A stretch of DNA of 64,000 nucleotides from Malonomonas sp036526255 (GCA_036526255.1 DATCYW010000078.1:1-64000); one strand, 5' to 3'; counted from the first letter of the stretch, positions 26,959 through 36,189 are shown. Numbers and translations: made by a program. Notes: generated from the letters alone by a model not told the origin.

Positions 26959-28152
26959 TTAGACTGATAAACAATTCAGGTTATTGTCCCAATAAGGGGA
27001 GAGTTTTCTTAATCTGGCGACAACCTCAGGCAGTATGCTAATGACGCGCTCAATATCATCTTCATCATTGTATCGACTCAAGCTGATCCTTAGTGATCCA
27101 TGGATGGCGGTAAAGGGGACCTTCATCGCCTTGAGGACATGGGAGGGATCGAGCGACCCGGAGGTGCATGCAGAACCACTGGACGCACATATTCCGTGCC
27201 GACTCAGCTCATACAGAATAGCCTCCCCCTCAATGCCATGAATTGCGATATTCAGGGTATTGGGAAGCCGCTCTGCTGCGCCGCCATTGACCTCAAGCGC
27301 CGGGATTCGCTCCTGCAAAGCCTGTTGCAAACGATCGCGTAAATTGCGCACCCGCTGCTGCTCATCGTTCACGCTGGCGACTGCGAGTTCACAGGCTTTT
27401 GCCAAGCCGACAATGTAAGGGACATTTTCTGTGCCGGCGCGGCGACCGCGCTCCTGATGTCCGCCGAGGATAAAGGGGCTCCATTTGGTTCCACTGCGTA
27501 CAAACAGTGCGCCGACCCCCTTTGGGGCGTGCAATTTGTGGCCAGAGAAAGAGAGCAGGTCGACATGTTTTAGCGCGCCGTGTAAATCGACCGGAAGCTT
27601 GCCGATCGCCTGAGTGGCATCGCTATGCACAATGATGTCGCGATTGGTCTGTTTGGCGATCCGAGCCAGTTCGCCAAGCGGATAACAGACCCCGGTCTCA
27701 TTATTGGCGCGCATGATGCTGACCAGCAGGGTATCGCCGCGGAGTGTTCTGACAAAATCATCCAGCGATAGTTCTCCCTGCCGATTCACCGGCAGAAAGT
27801 CAACCTCCAGACCGCGGCGCTGCAACTCTTTGCAAACCTCCAGCACCGAAGGGTGTTCGACGGCGGTGGTTATAATGTGTCGGCGATCCGGATTGGCCTG
27901 CACCGTCCCGAATAGCGCCGCGTTGTTGCTTTCGGTCGCGGAACCGGTAAACAGAATCTGTTCGGGATCGCCGCCACCAAGGCAGCGGGCGATCGTTTCC
28001 CTGGCCTTTTGAATCGCCGCAGCCGAGGATCTGGCGGCGTCATACATGGAGCTCGGGTTGAAGTAATCTGACTGGAAGTAGGGGAGCATCACCTCCAGAA
28101 CTTCCGGATCAATAGCTGTGGTCGCGTTATTATCGACATAGACCGTCTTCAT
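26959..28152 (-). CDS. nifS: NifS/IscS-type cysteine desulfurase
   Basis: A 397-residue PLP enzyme that releases sulfur from L-cysteine as a persulfide for Fe-S cluster assembly. It starts VYVDNNATTAIDPEV, carries the PLP lysine in SFSGHKLHAPKG and the catalytic loop cysteine in SSGSACTSGSLDPSHVL, typical of group I (NifS/IscS) desulfurases. It lies 28 bp downstream of nifU. No nitrogenase genes are in view, so it may serve general rather than nitrogenase cluster assembly. Confidence 0.93.
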   Translation of the reverse strand: MKTVYVDNNATTAIDPEVLEVMLPYFQSDYFNPSSMYDAARSSAAAIQKARETIARCLGGGDPEQILFTGSATESNNAALFGTVQANPDRRHIITTAVEHPSVLEVCKELQRRGLEVDFLPVNRQGELSLDDFVRTLRGDTLLVSIMRANNETGVCYPLGELARIAKQTNRDIIVHSDATQAIGKLPVDLHGALKHVDLLSFSGHKLHAPKGVGALFVRSGTKWSPFILGGHQERGRRAGTENVPYIVGLAKACELAVASVNDEQQRVRNLRDRLQQALQERIPALEVNGGAAERLPNTLNIAIHGIEGEAILYELSRHGICASSGSACTSGSLDPSHVLKAMKVPFTAIHGSLRISLSRYNDEDDIERVISILPEVVARLRKLSPYWDNNLNCLSV

Positions 28153-28180
28153 CCCGCTGGCCTCCTCAGCACGTCAGCGT

Positions 28181-29125
28181 TTAAACAGTGATCAGCTGGA
28201 TCTTTTCGTCAACCTGTTCCTTCAATTGCTGTTCGATCAGCAGCTTGAGGGTCTGTTGTTTAGAAGGACATGAAGCGCAAGCACCGGTCAAACGACAGAA
28301 CACCTGATACCCCTTTATATCGATCAATTCGATCCCCCCTCCGTCCTGATGCAGCATTGGCCGCGTGACCGAATCGAGGACGCCTTCAATCTTTCTGCCC
28401 AGTCGATAGGGAGACATCTGCTCGTTATCGGCTCTCTCGGTTTTCTGCTTCTGTGGTTCGGTCGCAGACGATGGCGCTCCCCCCCATTGTTCATTGAGCA
28501 GATCCTGCAATCCCCCTGCTTCATGCCGACAACTGCCACAGCCACCGCCCGCCTTCAGCGCATTGGTGATTTCGTCTATTGAACGTAAATTCAATTCACG
28601 GATCTTGCGCCGCAAATAGGACTCTGAGACCGAGAAACAGCGACAGACGATCCGCTCTGATTCCTGCTTGGCGGCCAATTGGGAGAGCACGTTCGTCAGA
28701 TCCACACCCCGCTTCTGTGCCCAGTCAATGACCGCAGCCTGCAAGGCCTCGGCGCCCATCACCGAACAGTGGATTTTCTGCTCCGGCAGCCCGCCGAGAT
28801 AAGCAACGATGTCCTGATTGGTCACTTGCAAGGCTTCAATCGGCGTTTTGGCTCCCTCTTCCAATACGCAGCACAGCGCTTCGGATGCGGCAATCGCCGA
28901 GGTGCAGCCGAAGGTCTGGTAGCGGGCCTGAGTAATAAGGTCGCGGGTGGGATCGGTGGGATGTTGTTTGACACGGAAGGAAAAGCGTAAGGCATCGCCG
29001 CAGGCGATGGATCCGTGCTCACCGAATCCGTCGGGATTTTCAATCTCTCCCATGTGGGTTCCAGCTTCACCCCGCACTGCGTCTCTGAATAACTGAAGAA
29101 CCTTTTCACTATAGTCCCAAGGCAT
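28181..29125 (-). CDS. nifU: Three-domain NifU Fe-S scaffold protein
   Basis: A 314-residue NifU. The N-terminal IscU-like domain has the scaffold cysteines in CGDALRF, FGCTSAIAASEAL and KIHCSVMGAEAL. A central BFD-like [2Fe-2S] domain follows (VCRCFSVSE and GGGCGSCRHE). After a polar linker comes a C-terminal Nfu domain with LTGACASCPSKQQTLK. It receives sulfur from the NifS encoded 28 bp downstream. This modular form is usual in anaerobes and nitrogen fixers. Confidence 0.93.
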   Translation of the reverse strand: MPWDYSEKVLQLFRDAVRGEAGTHMGEIENPDGFGEHGSIACGDALRFSFRVKQHPTDPTRDLITQARYQTFGCTSAIAASEALCCVLEEGAKTPIEALQVTNQDIVAYLGGLPEQKIHCSVMGAEALQAAVIDWAQKRGVDLTNVLSQLAAKQESERIVCRCFSVSESYLRRKIRELNLRSIDEITNALKAGGGCGSCRHEAGGLQDLLNEQWGGAPSSATEPQKQKTERADNEQMSPYRLGRKIEGVLDSVTRPMLHQDGGGIELIDIKGYQVFCRLTGACASCPSKQQTLKLLIEQQLKEQVDEKIQLITV

Positions 29126-29164
29126 CTGCGCCCCCTTTCCCCGTGCATTCCTCTGCCAGGAAGT

Positions 29165-30214
29165 TCATCCCTCCGGGCTGATTCTGAGTACCTTGGCCCC
29201 GCGAATCTTTGCCTGTTTCAGTTCAAGCAAGGCCCGATTGGCCTCATCCAGGGGGAATTCTTCGACCGTCGGCCGTAGCGGGATGTCAGCAGCAATCGCC
29301 AGAAACTCCCGGACATCGGCGCTGGTCAGATTGGCGACACTCTGGATGATCTTTTCCAGCCAGAGATCGCGCGGATAATCGATCTCGGCCAGCATGGAAC
29401 GATCCTGATGTTCCTTGCGGATGGCATTGATCACCAGTCTCCCGCCCGGTTCAAGCTGCCGCAGGGCATTGACCACAGGTTTCCAGGCAGGGGTTGTATC
29501 GATAATCGCCTGCAGTAATTCAGGAGCCTCTTCGTCGCTGTTACCAGCCCAGTCAGCTCCCAACTCACGGGCGAAGTGACGTTCTTTTTCACTGCGGGCA
29601 AAAACATAGAGCGGCAAGTTGGGATAGCGGTGACGGGCGAGCTTAAGAACCAGGTGGGCCGAGGCACCAAAACCGGTCAACCCCAGTGGTGCGCCGGGTT
29701 GAAGTTGCGCCAGGCGCAAAGAACGGTAGCCAATGGCACCGGCACAGAGCAGCGGCGCGGCCTCGGCGGCGGTAAACATTTCTGGTATGGGATGAGCAAA
29801 AGCGGCCGGCACCACCATGTATTCGGCATAACCGCCGTCAACATCGCGACCCGTTGCGCGAAACTCGGGACAGAGGTTTTCCCGCTGGGTCTGGCACCAG
29901 TGACATTGGCCACAGGCGGAAAAAATCCAGGCGACGCCAACCCGTTCGCCGAGCTGACGATCCGTCACTTGTCGACCGATTTTGTCAATCCGGCCGACCG
30001 CCTGATGGCCAAGAATAACTGGCAACCGGGGCGGCGGAGTGCGCCCCTCAATCTCATCGAGTTCGGTATGGCAAACGCCACAGGTCGCAACCGCAATCCG
30101 GACTTGATCAGGGGCCGGCTCTGGAATGGAGCACTCCACCTGCCGCAAAGGTTCAGGCTCAACGTGCAGATCAACCAACCGGTTCAACTGCATGGCTTTC
30201 ATAAAGCCCCCCAT
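29165..30214 (-). CDS. Zinc-dependent alcohol dehydrogenase family protein
   Basis: A 349-residue medium-chain dehydrogenase/reductase. Catalytic zinc ligands are in ATCGVCHTEL and LGHQAVG, and the structural zinc loop is CGQCHWCQTQRENLC. The nucleotide-binding segment reads PLGLTGFGASAHLVLKLA, matching the AdhA-like subfamily in which GGxGxxG is changed to GFGAS. A start at 30202 (MKAMQLN, GGGGGG 5 nt upstream) is as likely as 30214. Encoded 19 bp after lon and 39 bp before nifU, it seems to be in one operon with both, an unexpected combination. Its alcohol or aldehyde substrate is unknown. Confidence 0.88.
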   Translation of the reverse strand: MGGFMKAMQLNRLVDLHVEPEPLRQVECSIPEPAPDQVRIAVATCGVCHTELDEIEGRTPPPRLPVILGHQAVGRIDKIGRQVTDRQLGERVGVAWIFSACGQCHWCQTQRENLCPEFRATGRDVDGGYAEYMVVPAAFAHPIPEMFTAAEAAPLLCAGAIGYRSLRLAQLQPGAPLGLTGFGASAHLVLKLARHRYPNLPLYVFARSEKERHFARELGADWAGNSDEEAPELLQAIIDTTPAWKPVVNALRQLEPGGRLVINAIRKEHQDRSMLAEIDYPRDLWLEKIIQSVANLTSADVREFLAIAADIPLRPTVEEFPLDEANRALLELKQAKIRGAKVLRISPEG

Positions 30215-30233
30215 AGATCCCCCCGTTAACGGC

Positions 30234-32597
30234 TCAGTGAGAGTCAGCGGGCCGTTCTTTGCGGTCCAACGTTGCTGTTTTCAGCTCAGGAATTGCTGCG
30301 CTCAAAACATCCTCGATCCGGTCGACTAAAATCAGGTCCATTTCTGCTTTCACTTCGTCCGGCAACGATGACAGATCTTTTTCGTTCTCGCGCGGCAGAA
30401 TGACCCGATAGATGCCGGCCCGCCGGGCAGCGAGAATCTTTTCCTTGATCCCGCCGACTGGCAGCACCAGCCCGCTCAGAGTAATTTCTCCGGTCATTGC
30501 AGTATCACTTCTGACCTGCAAGCCAAGATAGAGCGAGGCCAGGGCCGTTGCCATGGTGACTCCAGCCGAAGGGCCGTCTTTCGGGATGGCTCCGGAGGGG
30601 ACATGCAGATGGACCGCGGAGAAACTCTTGCAGATACCGAGTTCCTTTCCGTGAGAGAGAATATAGCTGTTGGCCGCCAGCGCGGACTCTTTCATGACCT
30701 CGCCAAGGTGCCCAGTCAGGGTAAACTTTTCTCCATCGGGAAGTTCGAGCGCTTCAATAAAGAGCACGTCGCCACCCGATTCGGTCCACGCCAGACCGGT
30801 CGCCACCCCGGGGGAAAGTTCCTTGCGCAGCTGTTCAACAAAGAACCGTTCCGGTCCAAGCTGCTCGCGCAAGTCGGCAGCAGCAATCGTGACAGGAGTC
30901 GACTCTCCCTCAGCAAACCGAACCGCCACCTTCCGGGCCAGTCGTCCCAGCATCCGTTCCAACTCCCGCACCCCGGCCTCGCGGGTATAGCGCCGGATGA
31001 TGGCGATCAGGGTTGCTTCCGGGACGGTTAATTGTTCGCTTGTCAATCCGGCTTCTGCCTGTTGGCGAGGGAGCAGATAGCGACGTCCGATTTCCATTTT
31101 TTCCTCATCGCTATAGCCACTTAAACGGAGAGTTTCCATCCGATCCAGTAAGGGTTTGGGGATATTATCGAGGGTGTTGGCGGTGGTGATAAAAAACACC
31201 TGCGAAAGATCAAAGGGCAGATCCAGATAGTTGTCGTGAAAAGAATCGTTTTGCGCCGGATCAAGAATTTCCATCAGCGCGGCGGCCGGGTCACCGCGGA
31301 AGTCGTGCCCCAACTTGTCGATTTCATCCAACATCAACAACGGATTCTTAACTCCGGCGCGACGAATCGACTGGAGAACCCGGCCCGGCATCGCTCCGAT
31401 ATAGGTCCGCCGGTGACCGCGCAGCTCAGCCTCATCATGCATTCCGCCGAGGCTGAAACGGTCAAACTTGCGTCCAAGTGCTCTGGCGATCGATTGCCCC
31501 AGCGAGGTTTTGCCAACACCCGGCGGTCCGACCAGGCAGAGAATCGGGGCCTTGGCCTGGGGGTTGAGTTTCATGACCGCCAGTTGCTCAATGATCCGCT
31601 CTTTTATCTCTTTTAAACCATAGTGGTCCTCATCAAGGACTTGACGTGCGTTGTGTAAATCAAGGTTGTCTGTGGTCCGTTTCTGCCAAGGAAGTTCAAG
31701 AATCAGCTCCAGATGGGCGGTCGCAACCTGGTGTTCTGCCGAGGAAGGGGGGATTTGTTCGAGCCGCGTTAACTCTTTTTCGACCTCAGTTCGGATCTTT
31801 TCCGGCAGTTCACAGGCTTCGAGCTTCTGGCGCAGCTCATTACTTGCCGTTTCCGGTGAGCCCTCACCCAGTTCCTGCTGCATCGCCTTGATCTGTTCAC
31901 GAAGAATGTATTTCTTCTGTTCTTTACTCAGCTTGTCCTGCGCCTGATCGGCAATCTTCTTGCGAATTTCCAGCACTTGGATTTCGTGACGGAGATGGGT
32001 ATTGAACAGCGTTATCGTCTCCCTGTCACTGGCTGCCGCAAGCAGTGCCTGTTCCTGCTCTAGTTCAAGCTGTAACAGTTTGCTGACCGGATAGACAAGC
32101 TGCATGCTGTCTTCTCCGGGGGCCATAAAGTGCGGAAAATGAAGCTGCTTGTCGGGGTGGGCCAAGGTAAAATATTTTCCGACCAGCTCTAGCACTTCGC
32201 GTTGCAGCGCCTCCATTTCGATGTTGTCGTTTCTTTTCAACGGATAGGGGCGCAGCTGCGCCTTGAGAAAGGGGTGATGATGAATGAAACTGACAACTGT
32301 AACCCGCTCAACCCCGTGAACGATAATCTGTAAAGTTGTGCCGAATCGGCCGATAAGCTGGACCGTTGCGACGGTGCCAATGTCAAAGAGATCGTCCGGT
32401 CGGGGGTCGTCGGTTTCCGGGTTTTTTTTGGCAAAGATGGCCATCATCTTGTTTTCACTTGCCAATACGGACTCAACCGCTTTGATCGACGCCGGTTTCT
32501 GTATCGAGATCGGCATGGCAACCGTCGGAAAAAGCACGGTGCCTGCCAGGGTTAAAATAGGTAAGGAGTATGTTTGGCTTTCTGTATCCATCTTCAA
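30234..32597 (-). CDS. lon: ATP-dependent protease Lon
   Basis: A 787-residue Lon protease (La). It has the N-terminal substrate-binding domain (LPILTLAGTVLFPTVAMPIS), a coiled-coil middle, AAA+ with Walker A GPPGVGKTSLGQSIA, and the C-terminal serine-lysine protease domain with Ser677 in DGPSAGVTMATAL and Lys720 in GGIKEKILAA. It degrades damaged and regulatory proteins in the cytoplasm. It is the first gene of an apparent lon-adh-nifU-nifS operon. Length and motifs are normal; I found no clear heat-shock promoter in the 200 bp upstream. Confidence 0.95.
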   Translation of the reverse strand: MKMDTESQTYSLPILTLAGTVLFPTVAMPISIQKPASIKAVESVLASENKMMAIFAKKNPETDDPRPDDLFDIGTVATVQLIGRFGTTLQIIVHGVERVTVVSFIHHHPFLKAQLRPYPLKRNDNIEMEALQREVLELVGKYFTLAHPDKQLHFPHFMAPGEDSMQLVYPVSKLLQLELEQEQALLAAASDRETITLFNTHLRHEIQVLEIRKKIADQAQDKLSKEQKKYILREQIKAMQQELGEGSPETASNELRQKLEACELPEKIRTEVEKELTRLEQIPPSSAEHQVATAHLELILELPWQKRTTDNLDLHNARQVLDEDHYGLKEIKERIIEQLAVMKLNPQAKAPILCLVGPPGVGKTSLGQSIARALGRKFDRFSLGGMHDEAELRGHRRTYIGAMPGRVLQSIRRAGVKNPLLMLDEIDKLGHDFRGDPAAALMEILDPAQNDSFHDNYLDLPFDLSQVFFITTANTLDNIPKPLLDRMETLRLSGYSDEEKMEIGRRYLLPRQQAEAGLTSEQLTVPEATLIAIIRRYTREAGVRELERMLGRLARKVAVRFAEGESTPVTIAAADLREQLGPERFFVEQLRKELSPGVATGLAWTESGGDVLFIEALELPDGEKFTLTGHLGEVMKESALAANSYILSHGKELGICKSFSAVHLHVPSGAIPKDGPSAGVTMATALASLYLGLQVRSDTAMTGEITLSGLVLPVGGIKEKILAARRAGIYRVILPRENEKDLSSLPDEVKAEMDLILVDRIEDVLSAAIPELKTATLDRKERPADSH

Positions 32598-32806
32598 CCC
32601 ATCGCACCAAGGTTCAAAGATAATGAGTCATGATCAAGTCTACCACTTAAATAAATATGCGCTAAACATCGATAGGAACAAGCCTGTGGGGGATGTCGAG
32701 CACTGGGGGCATGGAGGATTGTCTCGAGGCTGGAAGCGAAATTTTGAGGGCAGCTATCACAGCACCATCGATCAACGATGGACTGTTTTTAGCCCATCCA
32801 GACCCC

Positions 32807-33250
32807 TCAGGGGATCACTTTGATCTCAACCTGCCCGATCCACATTTTTTTCCACCGCTCGACTTTTTCAGCAACAGAAAAATCCTCCAGATGCAAGGCC
32901 GGCGGGATGGCGGCATGATCGATCTGCAACCCGTCGATGCTGTTAGCGTTGAGCACGGCGTAGGTTTTTCCGTCGAGTTCTGCAGTGATAACGGGGTAGA
33001 CCCCGCACCTGCCGCAGATGATTGCCGCGGCGGTTTCGCTACCAAAGCGGTAGCGATTGGCCTGCGCCTGGTCCTGGATCAGCACCTGTAGCTGTCCTTT
33101 GGGGTGCGAGCTGTAGCAGGCCCCCTGCTTGCTGCAGAAGGAGCAATCACAGCGGCGCAGCGGCAGTTCGAGTTGCGGCAGCGGCGAGAGGTAGCTGTAG
33201 CTGATGTTGCCGCAATGGCAACCGCCGGTGATGTCATGATCTGGCTTCAC
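32807..33250 (-). CDS. GFA/CENP-V-type zinc-binding protein
   Basis: A 147-residue protein of the GFA (glutathione-dependent formaldehyde-activating, CENP-V) fold, with zinc cysteines in GGCHCGNISY, RRCDCSFCSKQGA and ICGRCGVYP. The GTG at 33250 is proposed as start because AAGGAG lies 9 nt upstream; the longer frame from an ATG at 33370 would run back through the tetR promoter and operator and has no family match. It is divergent from tetR, with about 145 bp between the starts. The function of most such proteins is unknown; a simple role in formaldehyde metabolism is not assured. Confidence 0.8.
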   Translation of the reverse strand: MKPDHDITGGCHCGNISYSYLSPLPQLELPLRRCDCSFCSKQGACYSSHPKGQLQVLIQDQAQANRYRFGSETAAAIICGRCGVYPVITAELDGKTYAVLNANSIDGLQIDHAAIPPALHLEDFSVAEKVERWKKMWIGQVEIKVIP

Positions 33251-33333
33251 TTTGTTTGTCTCCTTGTCTTGTAGGTTGCACCACCGCGCCCCGGACCAGC
33301 CACGCGCTGAAGAAAGTTCGGCCACCTTTTTCC

Positions 33334-33361
33334 TTGACTTCAAACTGCTGTTTGATATTGT
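33334..33361 (+). promoter_or_regulatory. Sigma-70-type promoter of the tetR gene
   Basis: TTGACT at 33334-33339 and TATTGT at 33356-33361 are separated by 16 bp. The TetR-type operator begins at the next base, so repressor binding would block the start site. The ATG is 34 bp downstream of the -10. Confidence 0.55.
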
Positions 33362-33379
33362 ACCTAACAAACGTTAGGT
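33362..33379. promoter_or_regulatory. TetR-type operator
   Basis: A perfect inverted repeat, ACCTAAC-AAAC-GTTAGGT, lies between the predicted -10 and the tetR start codon. Size and symmetry are typical of a TetR-family dimer site, suggesting autorepression. Confidence 0.65.
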
Positions 33380-33394
33380 TTGCATGGAGAATAT

Positions 33395-33982
33395 ATGGCC
33401 GATACGGTTTCACGTCGCGAAATCATCCTGCAGCAAGCGGCGCACCTGTTCCGCGAAAAGGGCTATCCGGGGGCGAACCTGCGCGAACTGGCGCGCCGCG
33501 CCGGTATCCAGGGGGGGAGCATCTACCACCACTTCGCCTCGAAGCAGGAGATTCTTTTTCAACTGATGGATCAAACCATGAGCGACATGATCGAACGCCT
33601 CACGCAGCAGTTGGTCGGCGCTCAGACCCCGCTTGAGAAACTCCGCAGGACGATCCATTTTCACATCGAATATCACGTCACCGGGCCCGATCAGACCTAT
33701 ATTACCGACGAAGAGCTGCGCAATCTTGAGCCGGAGAACTACCTCAAGGTGGTGGCCAAAAGAGACCGTTATCAGAAAATCATCGAACAGATCATGAGCG
33801 ACGGTAAGGCCAAAGAAGGCTGGCAGCTGGACGAGCCAAAACTTTACACCCGTGCGCTGATCAAGATGTGCGCCGGGGTGTCTACCTGGTACAAGCCGGG
33901 TGGCGGGATGACGGTCGCGCAGATTGCCGAGGCCTATATCGGGCTGCTCTGCAACGGTCTGCTGCCGCGCGAAGAGCTGTAA
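33395..33982 (+). CDS. TetR family transcriptional regulator
   Basis: A 195-residue regulator. The N-terminal helix-turn-helix (REIILQQAAHLFREKGYPG, LRELARRAGIQGGSIYHHF, SKQEILFQLMD) is a standard TetR DNA-binding domain, and the C-terminal part is a ligand-binding helical domain of the acyl-CoA-responsive kind by context. The ATG at 33395 has TGGAGA upstream and is preferred to the ATG at 33380, which lies inside the operator. It stands directly before the EMO-etf-beta-oxidation genes, which have their own sigma-54 promoter, so it may sense acyl-CoA esters and modulate that unit (inference). Confidence 0.88.
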   Translation: MADTVSRREIILQQAAHLFREKGYPGANLRELARRAGIQGGSIYHHFASKQEILFQLMDQTMSDMIERLTQQLVGAQTPLEKLRRTIHFHIEYHVTGPDQTYITDEELRNLEPENYLKVVAKRDRYQKIIEQIMSDGKAKEGWQLDEPKLYTRALIKMCAGVSTWYKPGGGMTVAQIAEAYIGLLCNGLLPREEL

Positions 33983-33984
33983 AC
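33977..33984. promoter_or_regulatory. Candidate enhancer site TGTAAACA upstream of the EMO-etf unit
   Basis: One mismatch to the TGTTAACA found upstream of icmF and liv; it sits inside CTGTAAACAG, overlapping the tetR stop codon. Its centre is 147 bp upstream of the -12 element. Weak on its own. Confidence 0.25.
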
Positions 33985-34113
33985 AGCGGGATAAGGTGTC
34001 ACGGATGGAACAGTTTCGCGGCAGCGCGGTGAAGCCTCCCGCAAGCATAGTATGGTCATTAAAAACAGGGGATTAGAGCAAATATTCGGGTTCGCTGCAA
34101 CTAGAACGCTGTT

Positions 34114-34129
34114 TGGTATTCTACTTGCT
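34114..34129 (+). promoter_or_regulatory. Sigma-54 promoter of the EMO-etfBA unit
   Basis: TGGTAT-TCTAC-TTGCT has GG-N10-GC spacing, and the -12 GC is about 44 bp upstream of the start at 34172. Departures from TGGCAC are at the fourth and sixth -24 positions. Confidence 0.75.
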
Positions 34130-34171
34130 AACTTATGTTGGGATGTCTGAAAAATTATCAGGATGGAGCGC

Positions 34172-36148
34172 ATGGAACTGACACGAGAACTTTACTGGAA
34201 CGTTGGCCACTCGGTTTTGATTCCGATGTATCTGCTGGTCGCTGCCGCCTTCGGTGTGATGATCTGGGGGGTGCGCAAGCGGCTGACCAGCTATCGTCTC
34301 GGACAACCGCTGCAGCGGACTGACCGTCGCGCAGAGCGACTTTCCGGGGTGCTGCGCGATGTCTTTCTGCAGGCGCGGGTGATGCGGGTCAAAGGCGCCG
34401 GTAGCGCCCACGGTATCTTCTTCTTCGGTTTCGTCCTGCTGACCATCGGTACTACGTTAGTGTTTATTCAGGCCGATCTGCTCGATCCGCTGTTCGGCGT
34501 GCGCTTTCTGACCGGCAATTTCTACCTGTTCTTCTCGATCGTCCTCGATCTGGCCGGGCTGGCGGCGATCGCCATGCTGCTTGGCCTGGCGGTGCGACGT
34601 TACCTGCTGCGCCCCAAGGATCTACCGAACGTCGGTGATAACGCATTGATGCTGGTGCTGCTGCTGGCGATCCTGTTGACCGGATTTCTGCTCGAAGGCG
34701 CCCGCATGGCCGCCACCGAACTCGGCACCGACCTGTCCTGGTGGTCGCCGGTCGGGCTGCTGTTTGCCCAGCCTTTCGCTGGCATGGCAGAAGCCAGCCA
34801 GCGTGCCCTGCACACCGGCCTCTGGTGGTTCCATTTTGCGCTGGTGCTCGGTTTTTTCTGCGCCATCCCCTTTACCCGTCTACGCCACCTGCTGCTGACC
34901 CCGACCAACATCTTCTTCCGCGATCTCGGGCCGGTCGGCAAGCTGCGCACCATCGATCTGGAGAATGAAGACGCCGAAAGTTTCGGTGCCGCCAAGCTGG
35001 CCGATCTGACCTGGAAGGATATCTTCGACGGCGACGCTTGTACCTACTGCAAGCGTTGTCAGGATCGCTGCCCGGCTTGGAACACCGACAAGCCGCTGTC
35101 GCCGATGAAGCTGGTCAACCAGATCCAGGAGCTCAGCTTCAGCAATCCCGATGCCAGCCTGATCGAAACCGTCACCACCGATGTGCTCTGGAGCTGTACC
35201 ACCTGCCGCGCCTGTCAGGAGATCTGTCCGGCCGCCATCGAGCATGTGCCGAAAATCATCGATATGCGCCGCCACCTGGTGCTGATGGAAGGGGAGTTCC
35301 CCGGCGAAGAAGTCACCAAAGCGATGGAGAGCACCGAGATCAACGGCAATCCGCTCGGGATGGCGCCGGCGGCCCGCGCCGACTGGGCCGAAGGGCTCGA
35401 TGTCGCCGATCTGGCGGCCGGTGAGACAGCCGAAATCCTCTATTTTGTTGGTTGCTACGCCACCTTTGACAAGCGCAACCAGAAGATCGCCCGTGCCTTT
35501 ATTCAGCTGTGCAGCGCCGCCGGGGTCAAGGTCGGCATCCTCGGTAAAGAAGAGAAGTGCTGCGGCGAGCCGATGCGCAAGCTGGGCAATGAGTATCTTT
35601 ACCAGATGCTCGCCGCGGAGAATATCGAACTGATCAAGGGGACCGGCGTGCAGAAGATTGTCAGCGCCTGTCCGCACTGTTTCAACACCCTGGCCAAAGA
35701 TTACGTCGATCTCGGCCTTGAGCTGCCGGTCGAACACGCCAACAGTTTCCTTGCCGAACTGCTGGGCAGCGGTAAACTCAAACTCAAGCCGGCAGCCCTC
35801 GACTGCACTTACCATGACAGCTGCTACCTCGGCCGGCACAACAATCTTTACAACGCGCCGCGTGAACTGCTGCAGGCTGCTGGCGCCAGCCTGAAAGAGA
35901 TGCAGAAGAGCCGCGACGAAAGTTTCTGCTGCAGCGCCGGCGGCGGGCGGATTCTGGCCGAAGAGAACATCGGTGAGCGGATGAATCAGGCGCGCGCCAG
36001 AATGGCCGCCGAAACCGGCGCCGCGACGCTGGTTTCGAGCTGTCCGTTCTGCATGAGCATGTTTGAGGACGGGATCAAGGGGGCCGATCTGGATGAACAG
36101 CTGAAGCCGCGCGATCTGCTGGAAATTCTGGCGGAGCGGATTGCCTAA
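34172..36148 (+). CDS. Membrane ETF:menaquinone oxidoreductase-type Fe-S protein (EMO/DUF224)
   Basis: A 658-residue fusion of a membrane part and a heterodisulfide-reductase-like part. The first 250 residues hold five to six hydrophobic segments with several histidines (haem b likely). Next come two [4Fe-4S] motifs, CTYCKRCQDRCPAW and CTTCRACQEICPA. The C-terminal half has two cysteine-rich CCG domains (EEKCCGEPMRKLG and ESFCCSAGGGR). This architecture is that of the proposed EMO enzymes that pass electrons from reduced ETF to menaquinone in anaerobes. The ATG at 34172 is preferred to 34163 because AGGA is correctly spaced from it. etfB and etfA follow directly, which strongly supports the role. 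Confidence 0.88.
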   Translation: MELTRELYWNVGHSVLIPMYLLVAAAFGVMIWGVRKRLTSYRLGQPLQRTDRRAERLSGVLRDVFLQARVMRVKGAGSAHGIFFFGFVLLTIGTTLVFIQADLLDPLFGVRFLTGNFYLFFSIVLDLAGLAAIAMLLGLAVRRYLLRPKDLPNVGDNALMLVLLLAILLTGFLLEGARMAATELGTDLSWWSPVGLLFAQPFAGMAEASQRALHTGLWWFHFALVLGFFCAIPFTRLRHLLLTPTNIFFRDLGPVGKLRTIDLENEDAESFGAAKLADLTWKDIFDGDACTYCKRCQDRCPAWNTDKPLSPMKLVNQIQELSFSNPDASLIETVTTDVLWSCTTCRACQEICPAAIEHVPKIIDMRRHLVLMEGEFPGEEVTKAMESTEINGNPLGMAPAARADWAEGLDVADLAAGETAEILYFVGCYATFDKRNQKIARAFIQLCSAAGVKVGILGKEEKCCGEPMRKLGNEYLYQMLAAENIELIKGTGVQKIVSACPHCFNTLAKDYVDLGLELPVEHANSFLAELLGSGKLKLKPAALDCTYHDSCYLGRHNNLYNAPRELLQAAGASLKEMQKSRDESFCCSAGGGRILAEENIGERMNQARARMAAETGAATLVSSCPFCMSMFEDGIKGADLDEQLKPRDLLEILAERIA

Positions 36149-36189
36149 CAATTTTAGACCCACAAGCAATTTATACAGGAGGTAACTAC

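Noticed and set aside
32765..32781. Small inverted repeat CCATCG/CGATGG followed by ACTGTTTTT
   Set aside because: Only a 6-bp stem, separated from the T-run by three bases and not at the end of a plus-strand gene; not convincing as a terminator.
32693..33091. 132-residue plus-strand frame near the GFA gene
   Set aside because: Mostly antisense to the GFA-domain gene, with no ribosome-binding site and no motif.
33251..33370. N-terminal extension of the GFA-domain frame
   Set aside because: It would overlap the tetR promoter and operator and lacks any GFA-family sequence; a GTG with a good ribosome-binding site exists at 33250.
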